Source of the DNA: an uncultured Verrucomicrobiota bacterium
GTDB lineage: Bacteria; Verrucomicrobiota; Verrucomicrobiia; Opitutales; Seribacteraceae
Reading direction: 5' to 3'
NCBI GenBank assembly: GCA_902569115.1
Contig: CACFTI010000022.1
Coordinates: forward strand, 1-40,216
DNA: 40,216 nt
Shown here: positions 19,201 to 25,140 of the stretch, in pieces
Numbering within the stretch: the first letter of the stretch is position 1
Layout of the letters: every line of letters begins with the position of its first letter
Notes under the pieces: model-generated
Told to the model about the DNA's origin: nothing
Seen by the model: the letters and a program-made list of their open reading frames with translations, nothing else
Databases searched by the model: none
Made by a program: the position numbers and the translations under genes

Positions 19201-19694
19201 GGAGCTACTTCAAGGGTATGTTTAAGACAAACACAGGTCTTCCAGCTAATGTCGATGAACACGCATTATTTACACGTTTCACCGAAATCTTTCAGGAGGA
19301 GTTTGAAAAGAAGACAGGTGACAAAATGCCAACTAGCGCGTTGCAAGCGATCCGTTGGTTTTATATGATAGATACAGCAAAAAAATTAGGATACTCAGGA
19401 GCATCAACAAATGAAACAATCTCAGGATACACCAAAAGATACGTCACCAAACTTAGAGCTAATTCAGGAGGTCGGAGACAAGGCGATGGAACGCTTGATG
19501 AAGGAGTTCGATCTGAAGCTGAAAGAGCCAAAGGGCAAGGCGAAGGACAAGCCCAAGGCGAAATAGATCAGTTCTTACCTGCTGGAGGTGGCATTAATAG
19601 GATGCCACCGACTATGCCATCTAGTCGATTTATAAGACCAGCCATGACTAGGACAATGGCGACCACAGAACAGCTTGATCGGTTTGTTCGTTAG
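13248..19694 (+). CDS. Giant multidomain virion protein with HExxH peptidase motif
   Basis: This 2148-aa protein sits last in the virion block, where T7 has gp16. Residues 1-110 are helical, and 170-440 are Ala/Gly/Lys-rich with several hydrophobic stretches. HETGH at 558-562, with EIGAD at 662-666, looks like a gluzincin-type zinc peptidase. S1038 to about 1073 resembles a ribbon-helix-helix segment. Residues about 1155-1540 match the large polyvalent phage protein type: an acidic stretch, FFIEEVQSD at 1409-1417, W1511, and AWLGGQG from 1532. The C-terminal region (about 1885-2085) is a helical domain often found in such proteins (DUF7178-like, hedged). MFMP, MYMP, LFMP and MFMP occur at 1026-1029, 1142-1145, 1686-1689 and 1721-1724, between these parts. 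It is probably packaged and ejected with DNA. Confidence 0.78.
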   Translation: MLTEQEAQNQIKELEKELGVSPTTLTEADAQSEIEALQKEMASLPMTIQEFATKRKEDGEKAFSDKAMAFGSTIAEGFKELGRQGMEATEEAEGLLDFDAYGDIINIGSRDFWRFAKTIGGSIMDELGHTDQEELVREYMRYRQNFDYYQKVRPAMLESDEVEYKKLTDFGANFIDPFMAFPVAKVGAFATKTTLKGAQKGLTAGATLSRSQGMVNVAKGLRGTGQAIEKLERGVDIAGKIGAYPTEMASRMTAKALRKGAKGTALVAGYGLKGVGVLGSGTAKVASAPRKLIEAGVSKVTKGAKDFGGVTLGGQVVGGLTQTVPLAFELGITEGIGLIAKKIGKGAGEVLTTLAQPASNKRFLYRLATNSKVSPQTRKLAMHAYNLRGTAMGDAVFNMMANGLSIGAINAGLAGVAGEDAENMGRAFGAGLLAGGVIPSGQQGMRAGKTDTARDMKSIDNHMRYKLTEEQRKAFKQMPKPAQVMLATLNESGIGSPKFMIMESKTYLEMLNADLRSKGKPELTKAPRGHYDPVSRTFYANKSKLPESSAVAMETIAHETGHDFLHQMLGNDPMMLDLLLENYKTSKEEGTAFYYEYDKDGNPLGEPIYLNQMAVAIRDDYDMKQRGRPATAEDVAKGLAQREGKMIGGIKLGNNASKLAQEIGADQFAMMFSKDPNAFNHFHPTMRNLLLNASRKLLSVLGMAEPVTGNPLKNPISRIQLNNPALRRLYENYGRARAIELNEKGKLAKDGMLIRPKDGQTGEDRFMEMMGGNKEFQSNGLSLTEAKNLRVTNKSLQREINNIKKMYKEEPQDGWSVKRGRLFGKRLTPDLRTIFTRNDPFGNVATILDALQQAIDQGIGVVFGYRSGTKGKYQNPFRMRDVALYTYEVSGNSLKVNGYDQAVVRNNIQVLVENGYIAKDGIKDFERQLAEQGQKALADPEGRINPDGGAENTLMTAVFGLKESAENIRSQGIKDLLESGKLEKAYRSYDVEALAGIGMGRRKAFTFNYDNIRNNYNPFRQSDEPMFMPRESKGFDKSVSLRSNKDLIERIDDFANLRGISRNDAINEILKDQFPEEVDNINQGADVSEIQSDITLTPEEQRLLKLSRVGAEDAEAYKKAFSKKVQIAEAKILQKRKSDEPMYMPDSDAPANLPPTPYEVSRMSHRNRFTLGFNDNIIDEVIPSIKQDKFSGQQMIAAMSKVAGAKVYADEIGLTEFLNSKKSFEKSDILKYMNENAPKLDIKRLKGEGEPFDHESYREMLRESELDNLYANHSIDGNQFDDDGNEYFTIEYFGEEILDGDEPMRFEDEYDAENYLEDLVNEDVDNYSEGEIEDIFYDAYERSQGDPDAEGATQYHEWAGDGGEDYQEILIKLQNEGFDYNDPHFSGEENVILHLRTTTRYDSKDKKVFFIEEVQSDLHQAGRSEGYDNAPLKGEVVERTYTPSPKLTKTLNLTGGGEVKAPEVKSLDIHWEDGRVTSTGFTQRSLAEEHLKSLAQRMAGGVPDAPFKKNWPALGLKLAIQEAMDNGATKVAWLGGQGHVDRYPTMTKHIRDIYVNYAHENRKLYNLDVTLHNGQTIKKVDLLERDMVRLVGKKFTQKAKEDLARKEDYKIAEVGYVGLDIEVGKGGMLNFYDREMVSLANKIGKKIGAKKVEQYKNVENIEGWEMELPPRPVRVKSSNNYNEFSLFMPDTDKVSNNSLPEVVNEVARKTKNVPVVENEPMFMPALEDAKSIVAEKGRVAENAEDVFFGAMLPKLLRKTGGQLKPSVRNIREATRRAIEDVTPFLRDNPQFADYYNKDMEATRNELDQGYGNVSDDDFLFYRTMLGLTSPGTKLPSNVGDGVNIFNLYKEKGNLDDIKMGTSEKGNPVIASSPFKISGTTAPTKARSLLIVDSLRKELGSVRDAIDFLEEGVPIKELHQFNKQMGYAGNVAKTGDIRRIVKQATGQDELIPRMFIFGPKVGAYTLNAVGNHNYNTIDVWEARFIRSYFKGMFKTNTGLPANVDEHALFTRFTEIFQEEFEKKTGDKMPTSALQAIRWFYMIDTAKKLGYSGASTNETISGYTKRYVTKLRANSGGRRQGDGTLDEGVRSEAERAKGQGEGQAQGEIDQFLPAGGGINRMPPTMPSSRFIRPAMTRTMATTEQLDRFVR

Positions 19695-20716
19695 TTTTTG
19701 GAAAGATAACCAATACCCATTCTTTTCAACAAAGAGGGGAATGGTTTCCAAGAATACTTAACTCTTTGTGCAAAGAATCCTTTCAAGGTTTCTAGCAAAC
19801 CATCGTCAGTGATATCATCAAGAATTTCATCTTCAATTTCACGGATTCGTTTTTGTATGGCTGGATGATTCTTGGCAATCTCGTCGATACAAATTACATA
19901 AAGTTCACTTCTTCCATGAATGAGCGTGTTAACCCCACGCTCCATTTCAGTACAATGCTTCTTTTGGATTTCACCGATTTGCTCAAACTTTGCTTTAGTG
20001 ATTTCAGATTCGTAGTCAGGGCTGTCAGGAGAGTAATGTCCATGCAAGTCAGTTATTAAGTAATCCTCGTTTTCGCTATTAGTTCTAATGAGAGGATCAA
20101 AACCATAACGAAGACTCATCAAGGATTTAACATGAGCCTTTGAGATATTCAATTTCTCGCAGACTTCCTCAATGCTGACATATCGTTTTTGCTTGTAGCT
20201 TTCTTGCTTTCTAATGTTTGAAAGCTTTTGCAAACATTCCAATCCCCAGCAGAGAGATCCTGGTTGTGAGGTTTTCATTCCGTCTTCACCAATAAGCTCT
20301 TTTAGGTGCTTAAACACTACGCTCCACGCTATGTTTGAGAAATTTGTGTGCTTTTTAGGATCATACTTTTCTTTCACAAATTTTCCGAAAGCATACCATG
20401 CTTCGCTACGAAAATCATCTGCTGGAATATTTGGTGGAGGAAGCTTGCGACCACTTTCGGAAACATAACCCCAATAAGTACAAGCCTTTTTAATAGCTCC
20501 TCCAATTGTGCTTCCATGAAGATTATAAAGCTCTTCGTTTAAGCGACTAACTTCCATCTTCATTTTGCGAATTTGCTTACAATGCTCATCGCTAAAATTG
20601 AGGTTTTGTTGGCAGTCATGGCAATCTTCAAGCTCTGCAACTTGAGATTCAAGATCGCGCATACGCTCAATGATTCTAACTGATAATTCGTCTAATTCTG
20701 ATTCTGATTTTTCCAT
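19691..20716 (-). CDS. Divergent sigma-factor-like protein (region 2/3-like)
   Basis: In this 341-aa protein, residues 1-70 are coiled coil with C32, C35 and C46. Residues 99-143 (ADDFRSEAWYAFGKFVKEKY followed by DPKKHTNFSNIAWSVVFKHL) closely follow the sigma-70 region 2 pattern: D-L-xx-E-[GA]-W/Y-x-A-hydrophobic ... [FY]DP-x-[KR]-x-xx-F-S-x-[YI]-A. Residues 178-200 (RYVSIEEVCEKLNISKAHVKSL) look like a region 3 helix pair. No good region 4 is visible at the C-terminus. It could redirect host RNA polymerase to late promoters. It is last in the - strand operon and its stop overlaps the giant virion gene's stop. The similarity is judged by eye, so an unrelated helical DNA-binding protein remains possible. 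Confidence 0.5.
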   Translation of the reverse strand: MEKSESELDELSVRIIERMRDLESQVAELEDCHDCQQNLNFSDEHCKQIRKMKMEVSRLNEELYNLHGSTIGGAIKKACTYWGYVSESGRKLPPPNIPADDFRSEAWYAFGKFVKEKYDPKKHTNFSNIAWSVVFKHLKELIGEDGMKTSQPGSLCWGLECLQKLSNIRKQESYKQKRYVSIEEVCEKLNISKAHVKSLMSLRYGFDPLIRTNSENEDYLITDLHGHYSPDSPDYESEITKAKFEQIGEIQKKHCTEMERGVNTLIHGRSELYVICIDEIAKNHPAIQKRIREIEDEILDDITDDGLLETLKGFFAQRVKYSWKPFPSLLKRMGIGYLSKN

Positions 20717-20717
20717 G

Positions 20718-20924
20718 TTAATTTAAGGATGGGTTTACAAATATTTCTCTGCCCTCGATGTAGGACTGAATGGTAGAGGGGCGGTATCTCACACCAACGC
20801 CAGTGATTTGAACGCGAGGAATCTTTCCTCGTTGCTCTAATCGCTTAACAGTGTCCGGGTGACAATTGAGCATTTCTGCTACTTGTGACCTTGTTAGTAG
20901 TGATTCGTATTTAGGCTTACTCAT
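20718..20924 (-). CDS. MerR/excisionase-like helix-turn-helix protein
   Basis: ATG 20924 is chosen because GGAGG lies 5 bases before it; the frame itself extends to 20966. The 68-aa protein carries LLTRSQVAEMLNCHPDTVKRLEQRGKI-type sequence, the standard winged-helix HTH_17 module seen in phage excisionases and small regulators, followed by a basic VRYRPSTIQSYIEG wing. It overlaps the ATPase gene by 8 bases and lies two bases before the sigma-like gene. It may direct excision or regulate transcription; the sequence alone does not decide. Confidence 0.78.
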   Translation of the reverse strand: MSKPKYESLLTRSQVAEMLNCHPDTVKRLEQRGKIPRVQITGVGVRYRPSTIQSYIEGREIFVNPSLN

Positions 20925-22056
20925 GATGACCTCCATTAACTTTGGTGTATCCAACCTCATTCTCATGAACTAGTTCCTTGGAAACTAGTTCATCGATTGC
21001 TTGTAGAAATTCTTGCTCAGAAACGCCTTTTGATCTGCATCGAGCAAACCACTCTTGCTTGTCGATTGCATGGTTAGGAAGGCTATTTAAAGCGGTTTCT
21101 TTAGCATTGGTCTCCTCAAGACCAACTCGTCCGTAAACTCTGAATTTAGTGGGATCGAGATCAGGTCGTTCTTTTACCAAAGGTGCATCCAACTGATAGC
21201 AAAAAGGCTTGGGAGTCTTGAAATTACGAGTGGTAAACTCAATGATCGCACAGTCTTCGACTTCATGTGGGCTGAGATTCATGATCACAGATGGGTAGCG
21301 ACTAAATGCACTTGAGCCGGAACTGCGATCCATGCTTTCAGCATTATTCAAGTTACCTTTACGAGTGTGGTGAACAAGCATCAAAGCACTGTCTTGTTCA
21401 ACTGTTAGTTGCTCTAAAGCTGTAAGCAATCGAGTTACAGAGTGGGCTGAATTTTCATCGAACGACTCACCTCTATCCAAAACGAAAATAGGATCGACGC
21501 AGACGAAATCCATAGCTGGAAGCTCTGACAATTTTGAGCGAAGAACTTCAACAATTGTATCCAAGTCGTAAGTGTGTCTCGCTAAACTCCATAAGTGTAA
21601 ATTGTCAGGCACTTTCTCGAAGCCCTTTGCATTTGCTACATGAATCAAACGCTCCATCGCAACATCACGTCGTAATTCAAGGTCGATCATTAAGACATTC
21701 GATAAGCTGGTTTGCCTACCTAGAAAGGGTGTTCCTGAAGCCAAGCTTACCCCGATGTTTGCTAACATGAATGACTTACCAAGCTTTGGGCGACTGGTGA
21801 TTAAACAAGTGTCACCACGCTGAAGAATATTCTCGATAAGAAAAGGACGTACTTCTAGCTCCCATAGGGGAGGGAAGTCACCGCCTTTTACGATAGGAGG
21901 TAATTCTGATGAGGGAGGTGTCGCAGAGGAGGTTTGGGCCTCCTCTGCGACGATGTCAGCATTATCATCATCAGAACCGATGCGACGAATAACAGAAGCA
22001 TCAGTGAAATATTCGGTAAAGTTAGATGAATCGTCGGTCATAGTGTTATCTTGCAT
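20917..22056 (-). CDS. RecA-fold replicative ATPase/helicase (RepA/DnaB-like)
   Basis: This 379-aa protein has a disordered acidic N-terminus (1-60), a Walker A loop SRPKLGKS at 88-95, a second acidic strand VLMIDLELRR at 121-130, Walker B FVCVDP at 184-189, and an LVHHTRKG sensor at 227-234. This order is that of AAA_25/RepA-type hexameric ATPases that unwind DNA or load onto it at replication forks. It directly follows a primase-like gene, with an 11-base overlap, so the two probably form a primase-helicase pair. The start could also be the ATG at 22041. There is no DnaB N-terminal primase-interaction domain. Confidence 0.82.
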   Translation of the reverse strand: MQDNTMTDDSSNFTEYFTDASVIRRIGSDDDNADIVAEEAQTSSATPPSSELPPIVKGGDFPPLWELEVRPFLIENILQRGDTCLITSRPKLGKSFMLANIGVSLASGTPFLGRQTSLSNVLMIDLELRRDVAMERLIHVANAKGFEKVPDNLHLWSLARHTYDLDTIVEVLRSKLSELPAMDFVCVDPIFVLDRGESFDENSAHSVTRLLTALEQLTVEQDSALMLVHHTRKGNLNNAESMDRSSGSSAFSRYPSVIMNLSPHEVEDCAIIEFTTRNFKTPKPFCYQLDAPLVKERPDLDPTKFRVYGRVGLEETNAKETALNSLPNHAIDKQEWFARCRSKGVSEQEFLQAIDELVSKELVHENEVGYTKVNGGHHE

Positions 22057-22912
22057 AGTAAAGTACTTCTTGGACTTGGTTAGTCTTGGAGTTGATGCCC
22101 CAAGGGAATCTGACCATTTGTGCTGGTCGTAAAACTGCTAAGTCACCACCTAATGTGATCACTAAATCTGTAAATTTTTGGATGCGATCTTTGCAGGGTG
22201 TGCTGGTGTCGAATAATGCATGAAGGCTTTTGTTGCCGGATGCTGTGACCATTACCAAGTCTAGCTCTTTTGATAAGCGATCTATTAATCCGCATTGTCC
22301 ATCCCAGTCTTGTGGTCTTTCATCGGTCTCAAACACCACATATTTTCTGCGATCTACATTTTCAGCAAGTCTACCTTTTTCTGTGCCTTTGAAGACGCAA
22401 GGGCAGAAATATTGCATTCCACTCAAACCTTCATCTATCCATTGGGAAGTAGGTTTAATGGTGTCATGGTAGATATCAGGGCTGATATGAAGCAATTCAT
22501 CTTCTTGATACAAATCTTTGAGTATCCACTCAGGTTTTACAGGTATTCTATTAGAGCGTTGCTTGAGTGATTTTAAGCTTCCTTTGGATGCCCACTCATC
22601 AATAACAGCCTGATTTCTTCTAGCACTAATGCCAGGCTTCTCATATTTTTTCATTCCATCCATAACTGTTTTGGTTCGATATACCCATGCAACAATTCGT
22701 TCAATTTCCCCTATGGCTGGCTTACGTCTTGAAACCTTTTCACTAGCCTCATGCATAAATTCTACAGCTTTTTTAGGATGAACTTTGTGGTCTCTCAAAA
22801 TTGATGCAGACCTAATCATCTTTTGGTGGTAAGTCATTTCACCTCCACGAATGATAGATTCATGGAGACGCAAAAACTTCTCAGCCATAGTTCTTGTTCT
22901 TAGTTTAGCCAT
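22046..22912 (-). CDS. Archaeo-eukaryotic-type primase-like protein
   Basis: This 288-aa protein has a helical N-terminal part (about 1-130), then a catalytic-type region. YVVFETDE at 191-198 fits motif I (hydrophobic-Asp/Glu pair), GNKSLHALFD at 226-235 fits motif II (S-x-H), and LRPAQMVRFPWGIN at 261-274 resembles the conserved segment after motif III in AEP-type phage primases. It should lay down RNA or DNA primers for the neighbouring helicase. C170 and C172 lie before motif I, but no full zinc-binding set is visible. ATG 22912 overlaps the upstream HTH gene. Whether it is active or a degenerate fold is not known. Confidence 0.68.
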   Translation of the reverse strand: MAKLRTRTMAEKFLRLHESIIRGGEMTYHQKMIRSASILRDHKVHPKKAVEFMHEASEKVSRRKPAIGEIERIVAWVYRTKTVMDGMKKYEKPGISARRNQAVIDEWASKGSLKSLKQRSNRIPVKPEWILKDLYQEDELLHISPDIYHDTIKPTSQWIDEGLSGMQYFCPCVFKGTEKGRLAENVDRRKYVVFETDERPQDWDGQCGLIDRLSKELDLVMVTASGNKSLHALFDTSTPCKDRIQKFTDLVITLGGDLAVLRPAQMVRFPWGINSKTNQVQEVLYYAR

Positions 22913-23343
22913 ATGTCGTTGCTGTAATTATTATCGTCAAACAATCCCATCTCATCTTTGAAGATGATGAAAGTTGGGTCATGTTTTGAATTGGCTGCCC
23001 CTTCTTGAATCTTTCTTTCAGCTCGTTGTTTAGCCTTACGAATAGCTGAATCACTGCTCCCGGTAATTTTAGCGATTTCAACAGCAGACATTGGCTTGTT
23101 AATTGATCCCGATCCCATCATTTGGGTAAGGATTTCAATTTGTAAGGAGTTGTTGCTATCGCGAGGAATCTCCTTAATCAATTGCTTGATCTTAGGGTCA
23201 GTCATGATGCGATGCTCACGCAAACTGGTTTTCTCAATCACTTCTGAAGAGTGTTTGCAATAGCCCTCCATTAGTTTGTCATCAGGCTCAAACAGACTGA
23301 TAACGACTTCAGTTATTTTGTTACAAATTATGTTTAGTCTCAT
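22900..23343 (-). CDS. Sigma-region-4-like helix-turn-helix protein
   Basis: This 147-aa protein ends its folded part with MSAVEIAKITGSSDSAIRKA then KQRAERKIQE at 85-114. That matches the sigma-70 region 4 pattern (xxEIAxxxGxSxxxIRxxxxRAxxKhx), the helix-turn-helix that reads the -35 element. The first 80 residues are mixed helical and the C-terminus is acidic. There is no region 2 in the same chain. It could be a stand-alone region 4 factor, a transcription activator, or a small terminase-like HTH protein. It lies just upstream of the primase-like gene (13-base overlap). Confidence 0.58.
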   Translation of the reverse strand: MRLNIICNKITEVVISLFEPDDKLMEGYCKHSSEVIEKTSLREHRIMTDPKIKQLIKEIPRDSNNSLQIEILTQMMGSGSINKPMSAVEIAKITGSSDSAIRKAKQRAERKIQEGAANSKHDPTFIIFKDEMGLFDDNNYSNDIWLN

Positions 23344-23345
23344 TT

Positions 23346-23576
23346 TTATTTTTCTAGGTTAAAATCAAAGTCTTCATTCGGATCATCCCACATCTTTGCA
23401 AGGGTCATGATCCAGTCGTATTCAAGCTCAACTTCGCCCACGCAATCGCATTCTCTAAGGTTTCGAATTTGATGTCGTTTATTATCCAATGAGGATTGGG
23501 TGTTTGCTGATTTGCTTGAAGGGTGATCACAATTTTTCTCTCTTTCGAAATCACTGTTATTGTCTCTTTTGCACAT
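23346..23576 (-). CDS. Small acidic protein of unknown function (76 aa)
   Basis: It begins at ATG 23576 just downstream of the hairpin region and ends two bases before the next gene's ATG. It is hydrophilic, with three Cys and an acidic C-terminus (WDDPNEDFDFNLEK). A second frame on the same strand overlaps it (23405-23620). I prefer this one because its end fits tightly to the next gene, but evidence for either is modest. Confidence 0.42.
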   Translation of the reverse strand: MCKRDNNSDFEREKNCDHPSSKSANTQSSLDNKRHQIRNLRECDCVGEVELEYDWIMTLAKMWDDPNEDFDFNLEK

Positions 23577-23591
23577 TTATAGATAAGGTCA

Positions 23592-23710
23592 CTCACGGCT
23601 CTTTTGTGAGCCGTGAGCAACCTGACTCTTCCAACTAGGATGTTTCAATAAGGGTGATCGTCCTCGTCTTGGCATCTCGCCAAGCACCATGTCCTTAATA
23701 TAGGAAGAGT
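23592..23710 (-). ncRNA. Structured intergenic leader with nested hairpins
   Basis: In the 140-base gap between two - strand genes, an 8-bp outer pairing (23625-23632 with 23703-23710, ACTCTTCC/GGAAGAGT) encloses a hairpin CTTGGC/GCCAAG (23668-23673, 23679-23684). A perfect 10-bp hairpin CTCACGGCTC/GAGCCGTGAG with a 6-base loop lies at 23592-23617, just before the gene at 23576. No T-run follows the last stem. It may be a leader, processing site or small RNA; no known RNA family is recognised. Confidence 0.4.
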
Positions 23711-23716
23711 TGATCA

Positions 23717-24010
23717 TTATTTACTAAAGTTTGGGTGAAGCTCAGGGTAGGGGAGGCAAATCACAGGTTCGTGATTTTTGCGGTTACAACCTCTTTGCCA
23801 TACAAAATCAAATGCATCGTCGTATTCCACACCTTGCTTTTGAAGATTTTCGACACATTTATCGAAGTCGAGAATAGCAACTGTTGGATTAGATGTGTGC
23901 ATTACGATTCCCATAAAGGAATCGCTTTGTCCTTCAGGAATGAACAAGTAGTCTGACTTGCCGGAAACTCCTTTAACGAACCAATTTCTGATGTCTTCGC
24001 GTTTGCTCAT
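23717..24010 (-). CDS. Phage protein of unknown function (97 aa)
   Basis: A soluble small protein with mixed structure: a charged helix at the start (SKREDIRNWFVKG), a strand-rich centre (FMGIVMHTSNPTVAILDFD) and a helix (KCVENLQKQGVEYDDAFDFV) before a Cys/Arg/Asn/Lys tail. Its ATG overlaps the stop of the upstream gene by four bases, so it is part of the same operon. No family is recognised and no catalytic motif is visible. Confidence 0.6.
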   Translation of the reverse strand: MSKREDIRNWFVKGVSGKSDYLFIPEGQSDSFMGIVMHTSNPTVAILDFDKCVENLQKQGVEYDDAFDFVWQRGCNRKNHEPVICLPYPELHPNFSK

Positions 24011-24375
24011 GCTACTTCCTCCTCTTGTTCAGCATCATCAGATTTATTGGTTTTCCAGCGGTTTTGCTCGTAGGTTGAACGATGATCTTCAACCGCTTTT
24101 TTGATGACTTTATCGACGTAATCAGTCTCCTCTAAGAAATACTCGTAGTAAACATCTTCGATAGGGTAGATAACATCTTGAGGTGTAATTCCTTTAAGCC
24201 CTAACTCATTCATTGTCTTACGATGCTTATTAGCGGTGTATTCCCACTTCACATAGCAGTTATGATGAGACGAATGTAGGTAGTGCTTTGAGTGTTTAAG
24301 GAAGTCCTCAAGCTCATCCCATGCATCTGAATCGATCTTTTCAGATTGGATTTTATATGAAGGCTTATCGTTCAT
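24007..24375 (-). CDS. Phage protein of unknown function (122 aa)
   Basis: I place the start at ATG 24375 because GGAGG lies 9 bases upstream; the frame extends to 24414. The protein is helical, rich in His, Tyr and Lys in its first half (FLKHSKHYLHSSHHNCYVKW), and ends in an acidic tail. The His cluster might bind a metal, but this is not a known motif. It overlaps the next gene by four bases and opens the promoter-proximal end of this gene group after a 300-base gap. Confidence 0.6.
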   Translation of the reverse strand: MNDKPSYKIQSEKIDSDAWDELEDFLKHSKHYLHSSHHNCYVKWEYTANKHRKTMNELGLKGITPQDVIYPIEDVYYEYFLEETDYVDKVIKKAVEDHRSTYEQNRWKTNKSDDAEQEEEVA

Positions 24376-24466
24376 TTTGGACAGCCTCCTGACGTTGTTT
24401 TGATACACTTTCATTCATGATATTTATTATGCACCTCTCTATTAGTTAGGTGTGGCAATTGTTGAC

Positions 24467-24577
24467 TTATCCTCTTGCCAAGGGATGATAAGTTTGGTAT
24501 AGCTTTTTAAATGTTTCGCGAGGCGAGTGATTGCTTTCAATGACCTCTTGATTTTTGTTTTCCTGATCAATTTGCAT
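24467..24577 (-). CDS. Possible 36-aa peptide in the intergenic gap
   Basis: A short frame from ATG 24577 encodes 36 charged residues (MQIDQENKNQEVIESNHSPR, then ETFKKLYQTYHPLARG). Composition is protein-like rather than random, with no stop for 36 codons, but no ribosome binding site is seen. It is the only frame of note in the 24376-24682 gap. Confidence 0.28.
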   Translation of the reverse strand: MQIDQENKNQEVIESNHSPRETFKKLYQTYHPLARG

Positions 24578-24640
24578 GATTGAATATTACGCCGGAAAAC
24601 ACTTTTAAACAATGATCTATGCCTGTGTTTATGCAGTTAT

Positions 24641-24669
24641 GGAGCGATTGGGAGCGATTGGGAGCGATC
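24641..24669. repeat. Tandem 10-bp repeat (iteron-like)
   Basis: GGAGCGATTG occurs twice in tandem (24641-24650, 24651-24660), followed by GGAGCGATC (24661-24669). A GATCGATC palindrome lies a few bases further. The array is in a 300-base non-coding gap of the replication region, in the stretch upstream (in transcription direction) of the 24375 gene. It could be a replication-initiator or repressor binding array. Confidence 0.7.
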
Positions 24670-24682
24670 AGAGGATCGATCA

Positions 24683-24949
24683 TTATCGCTTACCTTTTCT
24701 ACGACCATGATTTGGTTGTGCATCAAGCCATGATTGCCATCGATTTTGTATATCTAGCGCACTTTGAAAAGTAGCAGTTTTGGTAGGAAGATTAGGCAAT
24801 CCATCCTTACGACTTAATCTTGCTCCGATAGGTGCATCACCGAGGTATCTATTCCACACTCGAAACTCGAATCCGTCTCCATCTTTCACGATAATAATCG
24901 TGCGGTCAGGAGAGGCAGGAGGTGCTGACTTTAATTTCGCGGACTTCAT
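24683..24949 (-). CDS. Small basic protein of unknown function (88 aa)
   Basis: ATG 24949 shares a base with the upstream stop (TAATG), so translation is coupled. The protein has a Lys/Pro-rich start, a beta-like part (TIIIVKDGDGFEFRVWNRYL) and a very basic end (HGRRKGKR), which could bind nucleic acid. No family is recognised. The tandem repeat lies just beyond its stop. Confidence 0.58.
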   Translation of the reverse strand: MKSAKLKSAPPASPDRTIIIVKDGDGFEFRVWNRYLGDAPIGARLSRKDGLPNLPTKTATFQSALDIQNRWQSWLDAQPNHGRRKGKR

Positions 24950-25140
24950 TAATCTAGATTGTATTGCTTGTTAAGCATCGCTCTATGTGCCTTACGCATG
25001 GATTCATATTTTTCCGGCTTTCCATACCAGTCATGCATTTCAGCTCTACCTAGCTTAAAACCTAAGTCTCTGAGCCTTGATTGAAGACTGAGTTGTGGCT
25101 TCTCTTTAGACTTCCATTTGTTTGTACTTGGTCGTGTCAT
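24949..25140 (-). CDS. Small basic protein of unknown function (63 aa)
   Basis: ATG 25140 is chosen because AAAGGAG lies 8 bases before it and it overlaps the nuclease stop (ATGA). The frame extends further to 25185 inside the nuclease gene. The protein is rich in Lys and Arg (TRPSTNKWKSKEKPQ; MRKAHRAMLNKQYNL) and probably helical. It may be a DNA-binding accessory of the adjacent nuclease, which is a positional guess. Confidence 0.58.
   Translation of the reverse strand: MTRPSTNKWKSKEKPQLSLQSRLRDLGFKLGRAEMHDWYGKPEKYESMRKAHRAMLNKQYNLD

Noticed and set aside
23405-23620. 71-aa - strand frame overlapping the 76-aa gene
   Set aside because: It starts in the 10-bp hairpin region and does not join the next gene; the overlapping frame ending at 23346 fits the operon better, though neither is certain.
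24463-24492. TTGACT as a + strand promoter -35 box
   Set aside because: No matching -10 element at proper spacing and no + strand gene follows.
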